Assembly: GCF_019880635.1 (NCBI RefSeq)
Contig: NZ_JAINVX010000007.1
Coordinates: 1-64,000 of the forward strand
From: Hanstruepera marina
GTDB taxonomy: Bacteria > Bacteroidota > Bacteroidia > Flavobacteriales > Flavobacteriaceae
Direction of reading: 5' to 3'
DNA length: 64,000 nucleotides
Shown here: positions 28,127 to 37,561 of the stretch, in pieces
Layout of the letters: each line of letters starts with the position of its first letter
Numbering within the stretch: position 1 is the stretch's first letter
Notes under the pieces: generated by a model
What the model saw: the letters and a program-made list of their open reading frames with translations, nothing else
What the model was told of the DNA's origin: nothing
Databases searched by the model: none
Program-made: the position numbers and the translations under genes

Positions 28127-30187
28127 ATGAATAAAGAAGTACTACAAAATTCTTATATAAATAGAGAAGTAAGTTGGCTGCAATTTAATGCTAGGGTACT
28201 TCAAGAAGCTGACGATGAAACAGTTCCTTTAATTGAAAGATTACGATTTCTTGGTATTTTCTCAAATAATTTAGATGAATTTTTTAAAGTACGCTATGCT
28301 ACCGTTAAGCGAATAGTAGAAGCCGGAAAAGGTGGAAAAAGCGAGCTTGGAGGTATTAAAGCTAATGAGTTATTGGACATTATTACACAAATAGTAATAA
28401 AACAGCAAAGCGACAGTCTAGACATTTTAAGTCGAATTCAAAAAGAACTAGAAACGGAGCACATATTTATGGTTAATGAAACCCAAATAAGGCCCGAACA
28501 CCATAGTTTTATTAAAAACTACTTTATTCAGAATGTTAGTCCAGCTCTTGTAACTATTATTTTAAGTGATTCGGTTGATTTACCAAACTTAAAAGATAGT
28601 GCGGCTTACCTTGCTGTTAATTTAAAATTAAAAAATAGTAGCAATCAGTATGCTTTAATAGAAATTTCTAAAAGCATGAATCGTTTTGTGGTTTTACCAG
28701 AATTAGATGGTAATGATTACATTATCATGCTCGATGATTTATTGCGATATTGCTTAAATGATATTTTCAATATTTTTGATTATCAGAGTATTAGTGCTCA
28801 CATGATTAAGATTACCAGAGATGGCGAGTTGGATTTAGAAAGTGATTTAAGTAAAAGTTTTATAGAGAAAATTTCAGATAGTGTAAAACATAGACAAGTA
28901 GGTGAGCCTGTACGTTTTGTATATGATAAAACCATAGATAAAGAAACTTTATCGTTTTTAATGGACAAAATGGGAATTGAATCTACTGATAGTATTATTC
29001 CTGGGGGGCGTTATCATAATAGACGTGATTATATGGGTTTTCCCAGTTTAGGAAGAACAGACTTGCTTTACGATAAAATAGAACCGCTTCCAGTTAAAGG
29101 CTTAAGTTTAGAGAAAAGTATTTTTTCCACCATTAAAAACAAAGACTTTTTAATCCATACACCATTCCATACATTTTCATATGTTGTAAAATTTTTAAGA
29201 GAGGCTGCGTTAGACCCAAAGGTTACTACTATAAAAATTACCATTTATCGCTTGGCGCAAATTTCTCATGTTGCGAGCTCGCTCATTAATGCAGCAAAAA
29301 ATGGTAAGAAAGTTACGGTTTCAATAGAAATTCAAGCACGTTTTGACGAGCAGGCAAATATTGATTATGCCGAGCAAATGCAGCAAGAAGGTGTTAATTT
29401 AATTTTTGGGGTTCAAGGATTAAAAGTACACAGTAAAATGTGTGTTATTGAACGGGAAGAAAATGAAAAGTCTAAACGTTACGGTTTTATTAGTACAGGG
29501 AATTTTAATGAATCTACAGCTAAAATTTATACAGATTACACCCTATTTACAGCTGATCAAAAAATATTAAAGGACGTTAATAAGGTATTCAGCTTTTTTG
29601 AAACCAATTACCGTATTTTCAGATATAAACATATTATAACATCACCTCATTATACCGAAAAAGCACTGTTTAAACTTATTGATACTGAAATCATTAAAGT
29701 AAAGATTGGTAAACCTGGTAGAATACGATTAAAGATGAATAGCTTATCGAGTTACAAAATGGTCGATAAGTTATATGAAGCTAGTAGAGCAGGAGTTAAG
29801 ATACAAATGGTTGTACGTGGTATATGTTGTTTAATCCCTGGCGTTCCGGGAATGAGTGAAAATATTGAAGTCATTAGCATCGTTGATAAATTTTTAGAGC
29901 ATACTAGATTGTATATTTTTGGTGAAGACTCTGATGCCAAGATTTATATTTCTTCAGCAGACTGGATGACGCGAAATATTGAGAATCGTGTTGAAGTCAG
30001 TTGTCCAATATATGACACTGATATAAAACAGGAATTAATAGATAACTTTAATATTTATTGGAGTGCCAATGTTAAAGCACGTATATTAAACGAGACTCAA
30101 AACAATGAATATAAAAAACGAAAACGACCTATCGTAAGAGCACAATTCGCGACTTATGATTATTATTTAAAAAAACTAAACAGTTAA
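28127..30187 (+). CDS. ppk1: Polyphosphate kinase 1
   Basis: A 686-residue enzyme, almost exactly the usual PPK1 length. It polymerises the gamma-phosphate of ATP into inorganic polyphosphate, reversibly, at the inner face of the membrane. The N-terminal domain has the NREVSWLQFNARVLQEA and LGIFSNNLDEFFKVR signatures. The kinase part has the phospholipase-D-like fold with the active-site histidine in KVHSKM (His435) followed by FISTGNFNESTAKIYTDY. The stop overlaps the start of the following ppx by one base (TAATG), so both form one operon that couples polyphosphate synthesis and turnover. Confidence 0.97.
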   Translation: MNKEVLQNSYINREVSWLQFNARVLQEADDETVPLIERLRFLGIFSNNLDEFFKVRYATVKRIVEAGKGGKSELGGIKANELLDIITQIVIKQQSDSLDILSRIQKELETEHIFMVNETQIRPEHHSFIKNYFIQNVSPALVTIILSDSVDLPNLKDSAAYLAVNLKLKNSSNQYALIEISKSMNRFVVLPELDGNDYIIMLDDLLRYCLNDIFNIFDYQSISAHMIKITRDGELDLESDLSKSFIEKISDSVKHRQVGEPVRFVYDKTIDKETLSFLMDKMGIESTDSIIPGGRYHNRRDYMGFPSLGRTDLLYDKIEPLPVKGLSLEKSIFSTIKNKDFLIHTPFHTFSYVVKFLREAALDPKVTTIKITIYRLAQISHVASSLINAAKNGKKVTVSIEIQARFDEQANIDYAEQMQQEGVNLIFGVQGLKVHSKMCVIEREENEKSKRYGFISTGNFNESTAKIYTDYTLFTADQKILKDVNKVFSFFETNYRIFRYKHIITSPHYTEKALFKLIDTEIIKVKIGKPGRIRLKMNSLSSYKMVDKLYEASRAGVKIQMVVRGICCLIPGVPGMSENIEVISIVDKFLEHTRLYIFGEDSDAKIYISSADWMTRNIENRVEVSCPIYDTDIKQELIDNFNIYWSANVKARILNETQNNEYKKRKRPIVRAQFATYDYYLKKLNS

Positions 30188-31092
30188 TGCTTTCAATAAA
30201 AAAATATGCAGCAATTGATATAGGCTCTAATGCCGTAAGATTATTAATTGCCAATATTATTGAAGAAAAAGGAAAACCACCACGATTTAAAAAAAGCTCA
30301 TTGGTTCGTGTCCCTATTCGTTTGGGTGCAGATGTGTTTTTAAAGCAAAAAATTTCAAAGCACAATACAGAACGTATGTTGGATACCATGCAAGCATTTA
30401 AACTGCTCATGAAATCGCACAATGTAGAAAAGTATAAAGCTTGTGCTACGTCTGCTATGCGTGAGGCAAGTAACGGAAGTAAAATTTCTGCTCAAGTTGA
30501 ACATGAAACGCAAATAAAGATTGATATCATTAATGGTGAAGAAGAAGCCGCCATAATAGCTGCAACAGATTTACAATCTTACATTGATGTTAATAAAACC
30601 TATTTGTATGTTGATGTTGGTGGAGGTAGTACAGAATTTACAGTTTTTCATAATGGTGAAACCGTTACTTCTAAATCATTTAAAATAGGAACAGTTCGCT
30701 TATTAAATGATATTGTAAAGAAGGAAACTTGGAATGAATTAGAAGAATGGATTAAAGAAAATACGTCTAAATATGATAAAATTGATGTTTTAGGTTCTGG
30801 AGGAAACATCAATAAAATATTTAAAATTTCAGGAAAGGCACTTGGAAAGCCATTGACTTATTTCTATTTAACCAGTTACTACAATATGCTTCAATCGTAT
30901 TCTTACGAAGAACGTATTACTGAACTGGATTTAAACCAGGATAGAGCCGATGTAATTATACCTGCTACGCGTATTTACCTATCTGCAATGAAATGGAGTG
31001 GAGCAAAAGACATTTATGTGCCAAAAATTGGTTTAGCCGATGGTATAATTAAAAGTATATACTATGATACGGTATCGAGCAATACACAGTAA
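30187..31092 (+). CDS. ppx: Exopolyphosphatase / Ppx-GppA family phosphatase
   Basis: A 301-residue member of the Ppx/GppA branch of the sugar kinase/Hsp70/actin fold. The phosphate-1 loop AAIDIGSNAVRLLI, the acidic NGEEEAAIIAATD, the glycine-rich LYVDVGGGSTEFTVF and VLGSGGNINKIF follow in family order. It contains only the two-lobed core, without the C-terminal HD-like domain of the long Enterobacterial Ppx, as is usual for Bacteroidota. It releases terminal phosphate from polyphosphate, or hydrolyses pppGpp; the ppk1 partnership favours polyphosphate. Translationally coupled to ppk1. Confidence 0.9.
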   Translation: MLSIKKYAAIDIGSNAVRLLIANIIEEKGKPPRFKKSSLVRVPIRLGADVFLKQKISKHNTERMLDTMQAFKLLMKSHNVEKYKACATSAMREASNGSKISAQVEHETQIKIDIINGEEEAAIIAATDLQSYIDVNKTYLYVDVGGGSTEFTVFHNGETVTSKSFKIGTVRLLNDIVKKETWNELEEWIKENTSKYDKIDVLGSGGNINKIFKISGKALGKPLTYFYLTSYYNMLQSYSYEERITELDLNQDRADVIIPATRIYLSAMKWSGAKDIYVPKIGLADGIIKSIYYDTVSSNTQ

Positions 31093-31187
31093 AAATCTAG
31101 CACTTTATCTTTTTATTGTACTATATTTAACAAATTAAATTATATTAGCTTTCACTAATTCAATCTATACCTATAAAAACAAGAATT

Positions 31188-31721
31188 ATGAGAAAAACAT
31201 TACTTTTTTTAGCCTTTATTATCGTAACATCCATGTCATTTGCCCAAAATGCATCTTATGGTGTTCGTGTAGGTTATAATATATCTAATCTGGATTTTGA
31301 GCCACATCCAACTTTTGACAATATGCACAGAAATGGTTTTGCTATTGGATTTTTTGGTGAATATGATTTGTCTGCGGCTATAGGATTAGCGCCAGAAATT
31401 CAATTTTCTGCTGAAGGAGCAAAAGACAGAGATTTAAGAATAGACTACATACAAATGCCTATTTTGTTTAAATACAGAATTGGAGATAGATTATCAGTAG
31501 GTGCAGGTCCTTTAGTTAGTTTAAAGGTGCATGAGTATGAAGATGGATTTAAAAACTTTGGCTTCTCTGGAGTCGGTGGTTTAGAGTTTATGATCTCTGA
31601 TGAAATTTTTATCGACGCTAGATACCACTACGGATTTACAAATGTGTTGGATGATGATAACCCATCAGGATATGAAGCAACAAACACAAACATTCAATTA
31701 GGAATTGGAATAAAAATCTAA
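31188..31721 (+). CDS. Small outer-membrane beta-barrel protein
   Basis: A 177-residue protein with a signal peptide (LFLAFIIVTSMSFAQ). The mature part has alternating amphipathic strands typical of small OmpA-like/PorT-type barrels (ASYGVRVGYNISNLDF; GFAIGFFGEYDLS; APEIQFSAEGA; IDARYHYGFTNV; NIQLGIGIKI, ending in a strand). It lies 95 bp behind ppx and ahead of a strong terminator. Function unknown; the family is inferred from strand pattern. Confidence 0.75.
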   Translation: MRKTLLFLAFIIVTSMSFAQNASYGVRVGYNISNLDFEPHPTFDNMHRNGFAIGFFGEYDLSAAIGLAPEIQFSAEGAKDRDLRIDYIQMPILFKYRIGDRLSVGAGPLVSLKVHEYEDGFKNFGFSGVGGLEFMISDEIFIDARYHYGFTNVLDDDNPSGYEATNTNIQLGIGIKI

Positions 31722-31751
31722 TTAACTAACCAACTAAATATATTTCAAGAG

Positions 31752-31783
31752 ACTCCAATACTTTTTAGTGTTGGAGTTTTTTT
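31752..31783 (+). terminator. Rho-independent terminator behind the barrel gene
   Basis: Stem actccaatact / agtgttggagt with a short T loop, followed by seven T. The structure ends just at the stop codon of the convergent miaE. Confidence 0.85.
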
Positions 31784-32363
31784 ATCCATGAATGGTTTCT
31801 TTTTTACCCAAATCCTTCATGATTTCAGCTTCAAAAGTCAAAAGATCCTGCCATTTTTTATCAACTTCTTTTCGGTCTCCATATTGTCTGGCAAAACCTA
31901 GAAACATGGTATAATGGTTGGCTTCACTAACCATTAGCTTCTTATAAAATTCAGCCAATTCTTTATCTTCTAATTCTTCAGAAAGTAACCTGAAACGTTC
32001 ACAGCTTCTAGCCTCAATTAAGGCTGCATACAATAGCCTGTGTACCAACTGTGTGGTTCTGCTACCGCCTTTTGGAAAAAATTTGAGTAGAGCAATAACA
32101 TAATCATCTTTTCTATCTCGTCCCAATACCCAACCACGCTCAATAATTTTGTCGTGTACCATTTTAAAATGACTAATTTCTTCCTTTACCAAAGCGGTCA
32201 TTTCTTTTACCAAATCGGTGTATTCTGGAAACGAGACAATTAATGAAATAGCAGTACTGGTTGCTTTTTGCTCACAATACGCATGGTCTGTAAGTATCTC
32301 TTCAATGTTCTTTTCTACAATATTTACCCAACGTGGATCTGTGGGAAGTTTTAGGCCTAGCAT
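31782..32363 (-). CDS. miaE: tRNA-(ms2io6A37)-hydroxylase-like di-iron protein
   Basis: A 193-residue protein of the MiaE family, which hydroxylates the isopentenyl group of ms2i6A at tRNA position 37 using a carboxylate-bridged di-iron centre and oxygen. The four-helix ferritin-like ligands are visible: a Glu in HAYCEQKA, the EEISHF pair, a Glu in IEARSCERF, and EANHYTMF. The start MLGLKLPTDPRW matches the usual N-terminus. It lies two bases behind a lipoprotein gene and in line with dnaX, so it is probably cotranscribed. miaA and miaB are not in this window. Confidence 0.9.
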   Translation of the reverse strand: MLGLKLPTDPRWVNIVEKNIEEILTDHAYCEQKATSTAISLIVSFPEYTDLVKEMTALVKEEISHFKMVHDKIIERGWVLGRDRKDDYVIALLKFFPKGGSRTTQLVHRLLYAALIEARSCERFRLLSEELEDKELAEFYKKLMVSEANHYTMFLGFARQYGDRKEVDKKWQDLLTFEAEIMKDLGKKETIHG

Positions 32364-32365
32364 AG

Positions 32366-32926
32366 TTAATTAATTATTTGTTCTGTAGAGTATTTAGAAT
32401 ATTTAGTTCTATTTGCTATTAATTTAATAGTAATAGAATCTTTTGCGGCTGGAGAATAGTATTCAAAAAATATACAAGGTATACCAATATGATGTTTGTC
32501 ATCATTAGTAATCCAATAATCTCTTAAGTAGTACTGATCCAATTCTAAATTTTCCATTTCTACTTTGGCAATTTCATGCTCTTTATTTAATGTAGTAGAC
32601 AGGATAGTTTTATCATCTTTAATGACTTCAATATCTAAATTAAAATCACGATAGTTAACCTTTTCACCATTTAAGTCTACAGTAATATGGTTTTCCATAT
32701 CAGTATACATTTTTACATGGACTTTGTATCCGTTGTCAAAAATGGTATCTGTGGTTTTTTCTGCATATTCTTCAGGAATAAAGCGTATTTGTTTTTCTGA
32801 AAACGAATCTAATAGTTTATTTTCCTTCAAAACTTCTTGAGGCGTCATACTTAATCGGTCGCGACCATCACAGGCTGTAAAACAGATTGTAATAATAAAT
32901 AAAGCGGCTAGATAGAATAGTTTCAT
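32366..32926 (-). CDS. Putative lipoprotein of unknown function
   Basis: A 186-residue protein with a lipoprotein signal (LFIITICFTAC, lipobox Cys at residue 19) and a predicted beta-rich mature part (ITVDLNGEKVNYRDFNLDIEVIKDD; KHHIGIPCIFFEYYSP). It lies nine bases from the dnaX stop and two from miaE. I do not recognise a family with certainty; it may be a small Bacteroidota DUF lipoprotein. Confidence 0.7.
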   Translation of the reverse strand: MKLFYLAALFIITICFTACDGRDRLSMTPQEVLKENKLLDSFSEKQIRFIPEEYAEKTTDTIFDNGYKVHVKMYTDMENHITVDLNGEKVNYRDFNLDIEVIKDDKTILSTTLNKEHEIAKVEMENLELDQYYLRDYWITNDDKHHIGIPCIFFEYYSPAAKDSITIKLIANRTKYSKYSTEQIIN

Positions 32927-32935
32927 GGTATTGCG

Positions 32936-34684
32936 TTAGATATCTAATCCAAACGTTTTTTTGAGTACAGTTATTGCAGGGTTTTTTTCTTTTAGCTTTT
33001 CGTATTTCTCTTGAGGCGAGTAGGCATATTGCTTTTCCATTTCCTCGTTAACTGTAATAGAAAGGTTTATGTCGTAATTATTAAGTGCTTTACGAATAAA
33101 GCCTAATAATTCATATTGCTGACGTTCAACTTCAACTTTATTTGTAGCGTTTGGAAATTCTAAATGTATAGTGGTGCCTTGTAATTTTGGTGTGTCGATG
33201 GATAGGATAGAGGCCAAATTGAATTTACCAGAATCTTGAAGAATTTTTACATAATTGTTCCAGGTTTTTAGCAGCTCTTCTTCGGTAAAAGGGTCTTTTG
33301 GTAAATCTTCTTCATCAAGAACAACTTCCATTTGCTTTATTTGATGTTCTTTTTTAGCGCGAATACTACTTAAGGATAGCGCAGAAGTGGATTGCTTACG
33401 TACATTTAAACTGATTTTTGGAGGTGGCTCTGCAACGTTAACATGTGATGTTGAATGTTCTAATTCTTCCTTTTCTTCTGTTTCACTATTTGTTTGTTCC
33501 TGCTGGTGGATAGTTTGAACAGTATTATTACCATTTTCTTTAGGAACATTAACCTTTATGGTCTCAATTCCTTTAGCTTTAAAATAACTAGCCGGAATTA
33601 TGTAGTTTTTGCTATTTTTTTTTTCTCCATCAAAAGTGATAGAGGCAAGCTGCATTAGGCAAAGTTCAACTAGTAAGCGTTGATTTTTACTGGTCTTATA
33701 CTTTAAATCACAATCGTTGGCTAGCTCAATGCCTTTAAAAAGAAAAGTTTGTGATGTTTTTTGTGATTGTTCTAAATACTTGGTTTTGGTTTCCTCGCCA
33801 ACTTCCAACAATTCAATGGTTTCAGAATTTTTACAAACCAATAGATCTCTAAAGTGAGATGCTAATCCAGCAATATAATGATGGCCGTCAAAACCTTTGG
33901 CTAAAATGGAATTAAACTGAATTAACAATTCAGGTATTTTATTGTCAAGTATTAAGTCGGTACTTATAAAATATGTTTCGTAATCTAAAACATTAAGATT
34001 TTCGGTAACTGCCTTTCGTGTTAAATTTTTACCGGAGAAACTCACAACCCTATCAAAAATAGAAAGGGCATCACGCATAGCGCCATCAGCTTTTTGGGCA
34101 ATGATGTGTAGTGCATCGTCTTCAGCTTTCACATCCTGTTCTTCGGCAATATACTTCAAATAGTCTTTTGCATCAGCAACAGTAATACGTTTAAAATCGA
34201 ATATTTGACAACGTGATAATATTGTTGGTATTATCTTGTGTTTTTCTGTAGTTGCTAAAATAAAAATACAATGTTTGGGTGGCTCTTCCAATGTCTTTAA
34301 GAAGGCATTAAAAGCAGCTTGAGAAAGCATGTGTACCTCATCAATAATATAAACTTTGTATTTCCCAACTTGCGGTGGTATGCGAACCTGATCGGTTAAC
34401 TCCCTTATTTGGTCAACACCATTATTAGAGGCAGCATCCAATTCGAAAACGTTAAAGGCAAAATCTTCGTCTTCCTTTTCAGAACCATCACTATTAATCA
34501 TTTTAGCTAGAATACGCGCGCAGGTTGTTTTTCCTACACCACGAGGTCCCGTGAATAATAGAGCTTGGGCCAAATGATTATTTTCAATAGCATTAAGTAA
34601 GGTATTTGTAATGGCTTGTTGGCCAACAACATCTTTAAATGTTTGTGGTCTGTACTTTCTAGCCGATACTACAAAATGTTCCAT
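32936..34684 (-). CDS. dnaX: DNA polymerase III subunits gamma/tau
   Basis: A 582-residue clamp-loader ATPase. It has KYRPQTFKDVVGQ, Walker A GPRGVGKTT (46-54), the AAA+ element ELDAASNNGVDQIREL, Walker B IIDEVHMLS, and the SRC motif with arginine finger in LSRCQIFDFKRI. Residues ~380-450 are a low-complexity linker and the rest is a tau-type C-terminal domain. The segment between Walker A and ELDAAS is short and lacks the four zinc-binding cysteines of the E. coli protein. It assembles the replicase and loads the beta clamp. First gene of a likely dnaX-lipoprotein-miaE operon. Confidence 0.96.
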   Translation of the reverse strand: MEHFVVSARKYRPQTFKDVVGQQAITNTLLNAIENNHLAQALLFTGPRGVGKTTCARILAKMINSDGSEKEDEDFAFNVFELDAASNNGVDQIRELTDQVRIPPQVGKYKVYIIDEVHMLSQAAFNAFLKTLEEPPKHCIFILATTEKHKIIPTILSRCQIFDFKRITVADAKDYLKYIAEEQDVKAEDDALHIIAQKADGAMRDALSIFDRVVSFSGKNLTRKAVTENLNVLDYETYFISTDLILDNKIPELLIQFNSILAKGFDGHHYIAGLASHFRDLLVCKNSETIELLEVGEETKTKYLEQSQKTSQTFLFKGIELANDCDLKYKTSKNQRLLVELCLMQLASITFDGEKKNSKNYIIPASYFKAKGIETIKVNVPKENGNNTVQTIHQQEQTNSETEEKEELEHSTSHVNVAEPPPKISLNVRKQSTSALSLSSIRAKKEHQIKQMEVVLDEEDLPKDPFTEEELLKTWNNYVKILQDSGKFNLASILSIDTPKLQGTTIHLEFPNATNKVEVERQQYELLGFIRKALNNYDINLSITVNEEMEKQYAYSPQEKYEKLKEKNPAITVLKKTFGLDI

Positions 34685-34702
34685 TGAAATTTGTTAGAAT
34701 AA

Positions 34703-34710
34703 CAAAAATA
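34703..34710 (-). promoter_or_regulatory. Candidate -7 box of dnaX
   Basis: On the minus strand TATTTTTG lies about 20 bp ahead of the dnaX ATG. No clear -33 box is present. Confidence 0.35.
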
Positions 34711-34777
34711 TAAAATCAATTCTGAATTCTAAATTCTGAATTCTGAAATTGGAAGGAGTTATTAACAATTATTGAAT

Positions 34778-34785
34778 TACTTTTG
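34778..34785 (+). promoter_or_regulatory. -7 box of rnpB
   Basis: TACTTTTG exactly matches TAnnTTTG and ends five bases ahead of the first base of the RNA's closing helix at 34791, where a -7 box should be for a mature-end transcription start. Confidence 0.6.
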
Positions 34786-34790
34786 CAGTA

Positions 34791-35109
34791 GTAAATCGCC
34801 TTATCGCTGTTACGCTTTTGGCGTAATGGAGGAAAGTCCGAACACCATAGTGCAAACATAGTGGTTAACAGCCACCAGTCGTGAGGCTAGGAAAAGTGCA
34901 ACAGAAAGAATGTACAGGTTATGCTGTAGTGAAATCAGGTAAACTCTATGTGGTGCAATGTCATGTATACCAATGCTTGAGTGCGGCACGTGCGATTGTT
35001 GGAGGGTAGGCAGCTAGAGTGTATTGGCAACAATACATCCAGATAAATGATAAGGTGCAGACAGCTTGCTATTGCTGTTTCTGTAACAGAATTCGGCTTA
35101 TAGATTTAC
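34791..35109 (+). ncRNA. rnpB: RNase P RNA (bacterial type A)
   Basis: The catalytic RNA of ribonuclease P, which matures tRNA 5' ends. The conserved 5' core ggaggaaagtccgaacacca (34828-34847) and the 3' core acagaattcggctta (35086-35100), which together form helix P4, are both present. The ends are fixed by a perfect 7-bp closing helix P1: gtaaatc (34791-34797) with gatttac (35103-35109). The length of ~319 nt suits a Bacteroidota type A RNA. It is flanked by a -7 box and by a rho-independent terminator, so it is an independent transcription unit between dnaX and a convergent lipoprotein gene. Confidence 0.96.
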
Positions 35110-35120
35110 TAAAAATATAA

Positions 35121-35148
35121 AACCCTCTTTTTTAGAAGAGGGTTTTTT
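35121..35148 (+). terminator. Terminator of rnpB
   Basis: A 9-bp stem aaccctctt / aagagggtt followed by a T run, 11 bp behind the RNA's 3' end. Flanking T and A runs would also let it serve the convergent gene that ends at 35181. Confidence 0.9.
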
Positions 35149-35180
35149 ACAATAATAACTAATTGGTTAGTGTTCGGTTA

Positions 35181-36074
35181 TTATTTTTTTGGTGGTGAAA
35201 TACCTAATTGATTATATAATGTAAGGTTATCATAGTAGGCATCTTCACTTGTAAACTTTCCATCATTATTCATAGTCCAAACACTAAAACCATGTGATTT
35301 CATTTTCTTGCCAGTTGCAGGATTACCCATAAAATCTCCATTATGTGTTCCAGTTACTGTCCAACTAATATAAACTTTATTACCTCTGGTAGCTGTATTG
35401 TTAACAGCTACATTAAAGTCAGGAAAAGCGGTAACAAATGTATTCATAAAGCCTTCATATTCGTTAATGTTGTTGATTTCTACATTACCATTTGATGACC
35501 GTTTTAAACTCTCAACCGATAAGGCTTTAAGGTTACTGATATCATGGGCATTCCAGCCTTCAACAACTTTATTTACTGCCTGCATTGTCGAGCCAGCTCC
35601 ATTAATTTCTTGTAGTTCAAGAACTATAGCTGAAGGATCCCACATTCCAACTTCTCGTACTACTTTTCCATCTTTAAATTGATAAGTTAAATGTATTGGC
35701 ACTAAAAACTCTTTGCCATTAGCTGCTAAAGTCCCTTTCCAATCTAACCAGCAATTGACCCATGTTTGGCCATCATCGGTTTTTACCATTTCATATTCTT
35801 GATCTTCATCTAAAAACCCTCTTGATGAATAATTAGCATCGTTTGCTTTGTGATATGCTATAGTTTCAGTTGGAGACATAGCTTCCTTCTTTGTATTGTA
35901 AAACGTTTTTGAAGTGTCAGCATATATACTAGCATCATAAGCTTTACTATTATAGTTGCTTATTAAAGTCTTAACAGTTTCTATTTCTGGAGACTGTTGT
36001 GTGTATCGCTTTTCAGAATTTTGGCACCCTACAATAAATGATAGTAGTAGTGCATATAAAATTAGTTTTTTCAT
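35181..36074 (-). CDS. Lipoprotein with two SnoaL/NTF2-like domains
   Basis: A 297-residue lipoprotein (LLLSFIVGC, lipobox Cys17). It contains two successive NTF2-like alpha+beta cone modules: residues ~30-155 (LISNYNSKAYDASIYADTSK...WVNCWLDWKGTL) and ~165-290 (VVEGWNAHDISNLKALS...FPDFNVAVNNTATRGNKVYISWTVTGTHNGDFMG). The second is of SnoaL/ester-cyclase type. These folds serve as small enzymes or ligand-binding units; no substrate can be named. It lies 10 bp behind the next gene upstream and probably shares its transcript. Confidence 0.75.
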   Translation of the reverse strand: MKKLILYALLLSFIVGCQNSEKRYTQQSPEIETVKTLISNYNSKAYDASIYADTSKTFYNTKKEAMSPTETIAYHKANDANYSSRGFLDEDQEYEMVKTDDGQTWVNCWLDWKGTLAANGKEFLVPIHLTYQFKDGKVVREVGMWDPSAIVLELQEINGAGSTMQAVNKVVEGWNAHDISNLKALSVESLKRSSNGNVEINNINEYEGFMNTFVTAFPDFNVAVNNTATRGNKVYISWTVTGTHNGDFMGNPATGKKMKSHGFSVWTMNNDGKFTSEDAYYDNLTLYNQLGISPPKK

Positions 36075-36084
36075 CTGTTTGGTG

Positions 36085-36849
36085 TTATTGTTTTGGTTGA
36101 TAGCTTAAATCTGGTCGTATTCTGCCTTCAATTTTATCATATCTTAAGGCTAGCTGAATTACTTTAAAGAATGTAGCTTGGTCTTCATCTGTAAATGTTT
36201 CATCGTTTAGTTTTCCATTCTGTGCTATTTCTAAATTATCTTTTCCAGCTATAGCAACCATATAGTAACTTTCTTCGCAACCAAAACCACTATGGTATAC
36301 ACTATAACCATTTTTGATATTCCTTTTCTCAAACATGGCTTTAACTTCTTGCATGCCTTCTTTCATGGCTTTTCCATTTTTAGGCGCGTAATATAAAAAG
36401 TGATATTCACGATGGTTTTTGCCTTCATTGGATCCTTCAGATTCTGGATGATACGACATACTTGGCAAATAATGAATAATGTAGTTACTATGTGAGTCGT
36501 AACATTCATTCATTTTATCAAACATAGCATCTGCTTTTTCTTCACCCATTTTTTCATAAAGACCACCCATCATGTTCTTGTCTAAATCACCCATGTTTTT
36601 GATAGGTGTGACATAAAAAAATCGCCCATCTTCAGAGCTTAAGGCGGTCCAATTCGAATCTTTAATGTCGTGTTTTTCAAAGTTGCTTTTAAGTTCTTTG
36701 GCAACCTCTTCATATTGCATGATTTTGTCAAATTTCACATTGTCCGTATGAACAGTAAACATAGTAGGTTGATTGTCTTGAGCAGAAACACTAAAAAGTG
36801 CACATAAAGCTAGTGTGTGGAAAAAAATCCCTTTTTTAAAAAATTTCAT
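36085..36849 (-). CDS. Exported protein of unknown function
   Basis: A 254-residue protein with a signal peptide (FFHTLALCALFSVSAQ). The body seems to hold two related alpha/beta halves: FTVHTDNVKFDKIMQYEEVAKELKSNF and HFLYYAPKNGKAMKEGMQEVKAMFEK have the spacing of ferredoxin-like (dimeric alpha/beta barrel) folds. No catalytic motif is visible. Operon partner of the downstream NTF2-like lipoprotein (10 bp apart). Confidence 0.65.
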   Translation of the reverse strand: MKFFKKGIFFHTLALCALFSVSAQDNQPTMFTVHTDNVKFDKIMQYEEVAKELKSNFEKHDIKDSNWTALSSEDGRFFYVTPIKNMGDLDKNMMGGLYEKMGEEKADAMFDKMNECYDSHSNYIIHYLPSMSYHPESEGSNEGKNHREYHFLYYAPKNGKAMKEGMQEVKAMFEKRNIKNGYSVYHSGFGCEESYYMVAIAGKDNLEIAQNGKLNDETFTDEDQATFFKVIQLALRYDKIEGRIRPDLSYQPKQ

Positions 36850-37027
36850 AATTGTTGGTTTTGGTTAGTAAAAAATTTTGATAATAGTCAAATGTTAACC
36901 ATGCCAAAAGCAAAGCGAGTCCAACAAAAAGGGGGTAAAATGTATGCTATTAATTATGTTTTTTCTTTAAGGGAGGTGTCTAAAGTACTGAAAAAAAACG
37001 AATTATAAAAATTCGAGCAGTAGGAGG

Positions 37028-37561
37028 TTATTCAAAAAAGCTAAACATATTGCCACCATAACTCTTGGAAAAACTAAAATGTGGTAAGTGTTCTAGGGAT
37101 GTATGTTTAGAGTGTTCTATAATTAGCATTCCATTTTCTTCCAACAAACTGTTATTAAAAACCAATTCTGGTATTTTGGAAAAATGTTCGGTTGAAAAAT
37201 CATAAGGTGGATCGGCAAAAATAATGGTATACTGCTTTGCTGCTGTCTCTAAATACTTATAGACATCGCTTTTTACAGTTTTTAAACCCATGTTAAATCC
37301 TTCAGAGGTTTCATTGATGAACTTGACACAACCAAAATTAGCATCAACACATGTAATATCTTGCGTGCCTCTGGAAGCAAATTCGTAGCTTATATTTCCA
37401 GTTCCAGAAAACAAATCTAAAACCGATATCTCATCAAAATAGAATTGGTTGTTAATAATATTAAATAAGGCCTCTTTAGCCATATCAGTTGTAGGTCTAA
37501 CAGGTAGTTTTTTTGGGGCACTTATTCGTCTGCCTTTATATTGTCCAGAAATAATGCGCAT
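37028..37561 (-). CDS. rsmD: 16S rRNA (guanine966-N2)-methyltransferase RsmD
   Basis: A 177-residue SAM-dependent methyltransferase. MRIISGQYKGRRI and RPTTDMAKEALFNII are RsmD signatures, LDLFSGTGNISYEFASRG binds SAM, and FADPPYDF is the catalytic DPPY motif for exocyclic amine methylation. It modifies G966 of 16S rRNA in the 30S subunit. The start overlaps the stop of the upstream DUF3822 gene by one base (TAATG), so they are translationally coupled. Confidence 0.95.
   Translation of the reverse strand: MRIISGQYKGRRISAPKKLPVRPTTDMAKEALFNIINNQFYFDEISVLDLFSGTGNISYEFASRGTQDITCVDANFGCVKFINETSEGFNMGLKTVKSDVYKYLETAAKQYTIIFADPPYDFSTEHFSKIPELVFNNSLLEENGMLIIEHSKHTSLEHLPHFSFSKSYGGNMFSFFE

Noticed and set aside
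34718-34748. Short direct repeats of attctgaattct upstream of rnpB
   Set aside because: Low-complexity AT repeat; no link to a known element.
36817-37008. 63-codon plus-strand ORF between rsmD and the exported-protein gene
   Set aside because: It begins inside the signal-peptide region of the minus-strand gene and has no recognisable feature.
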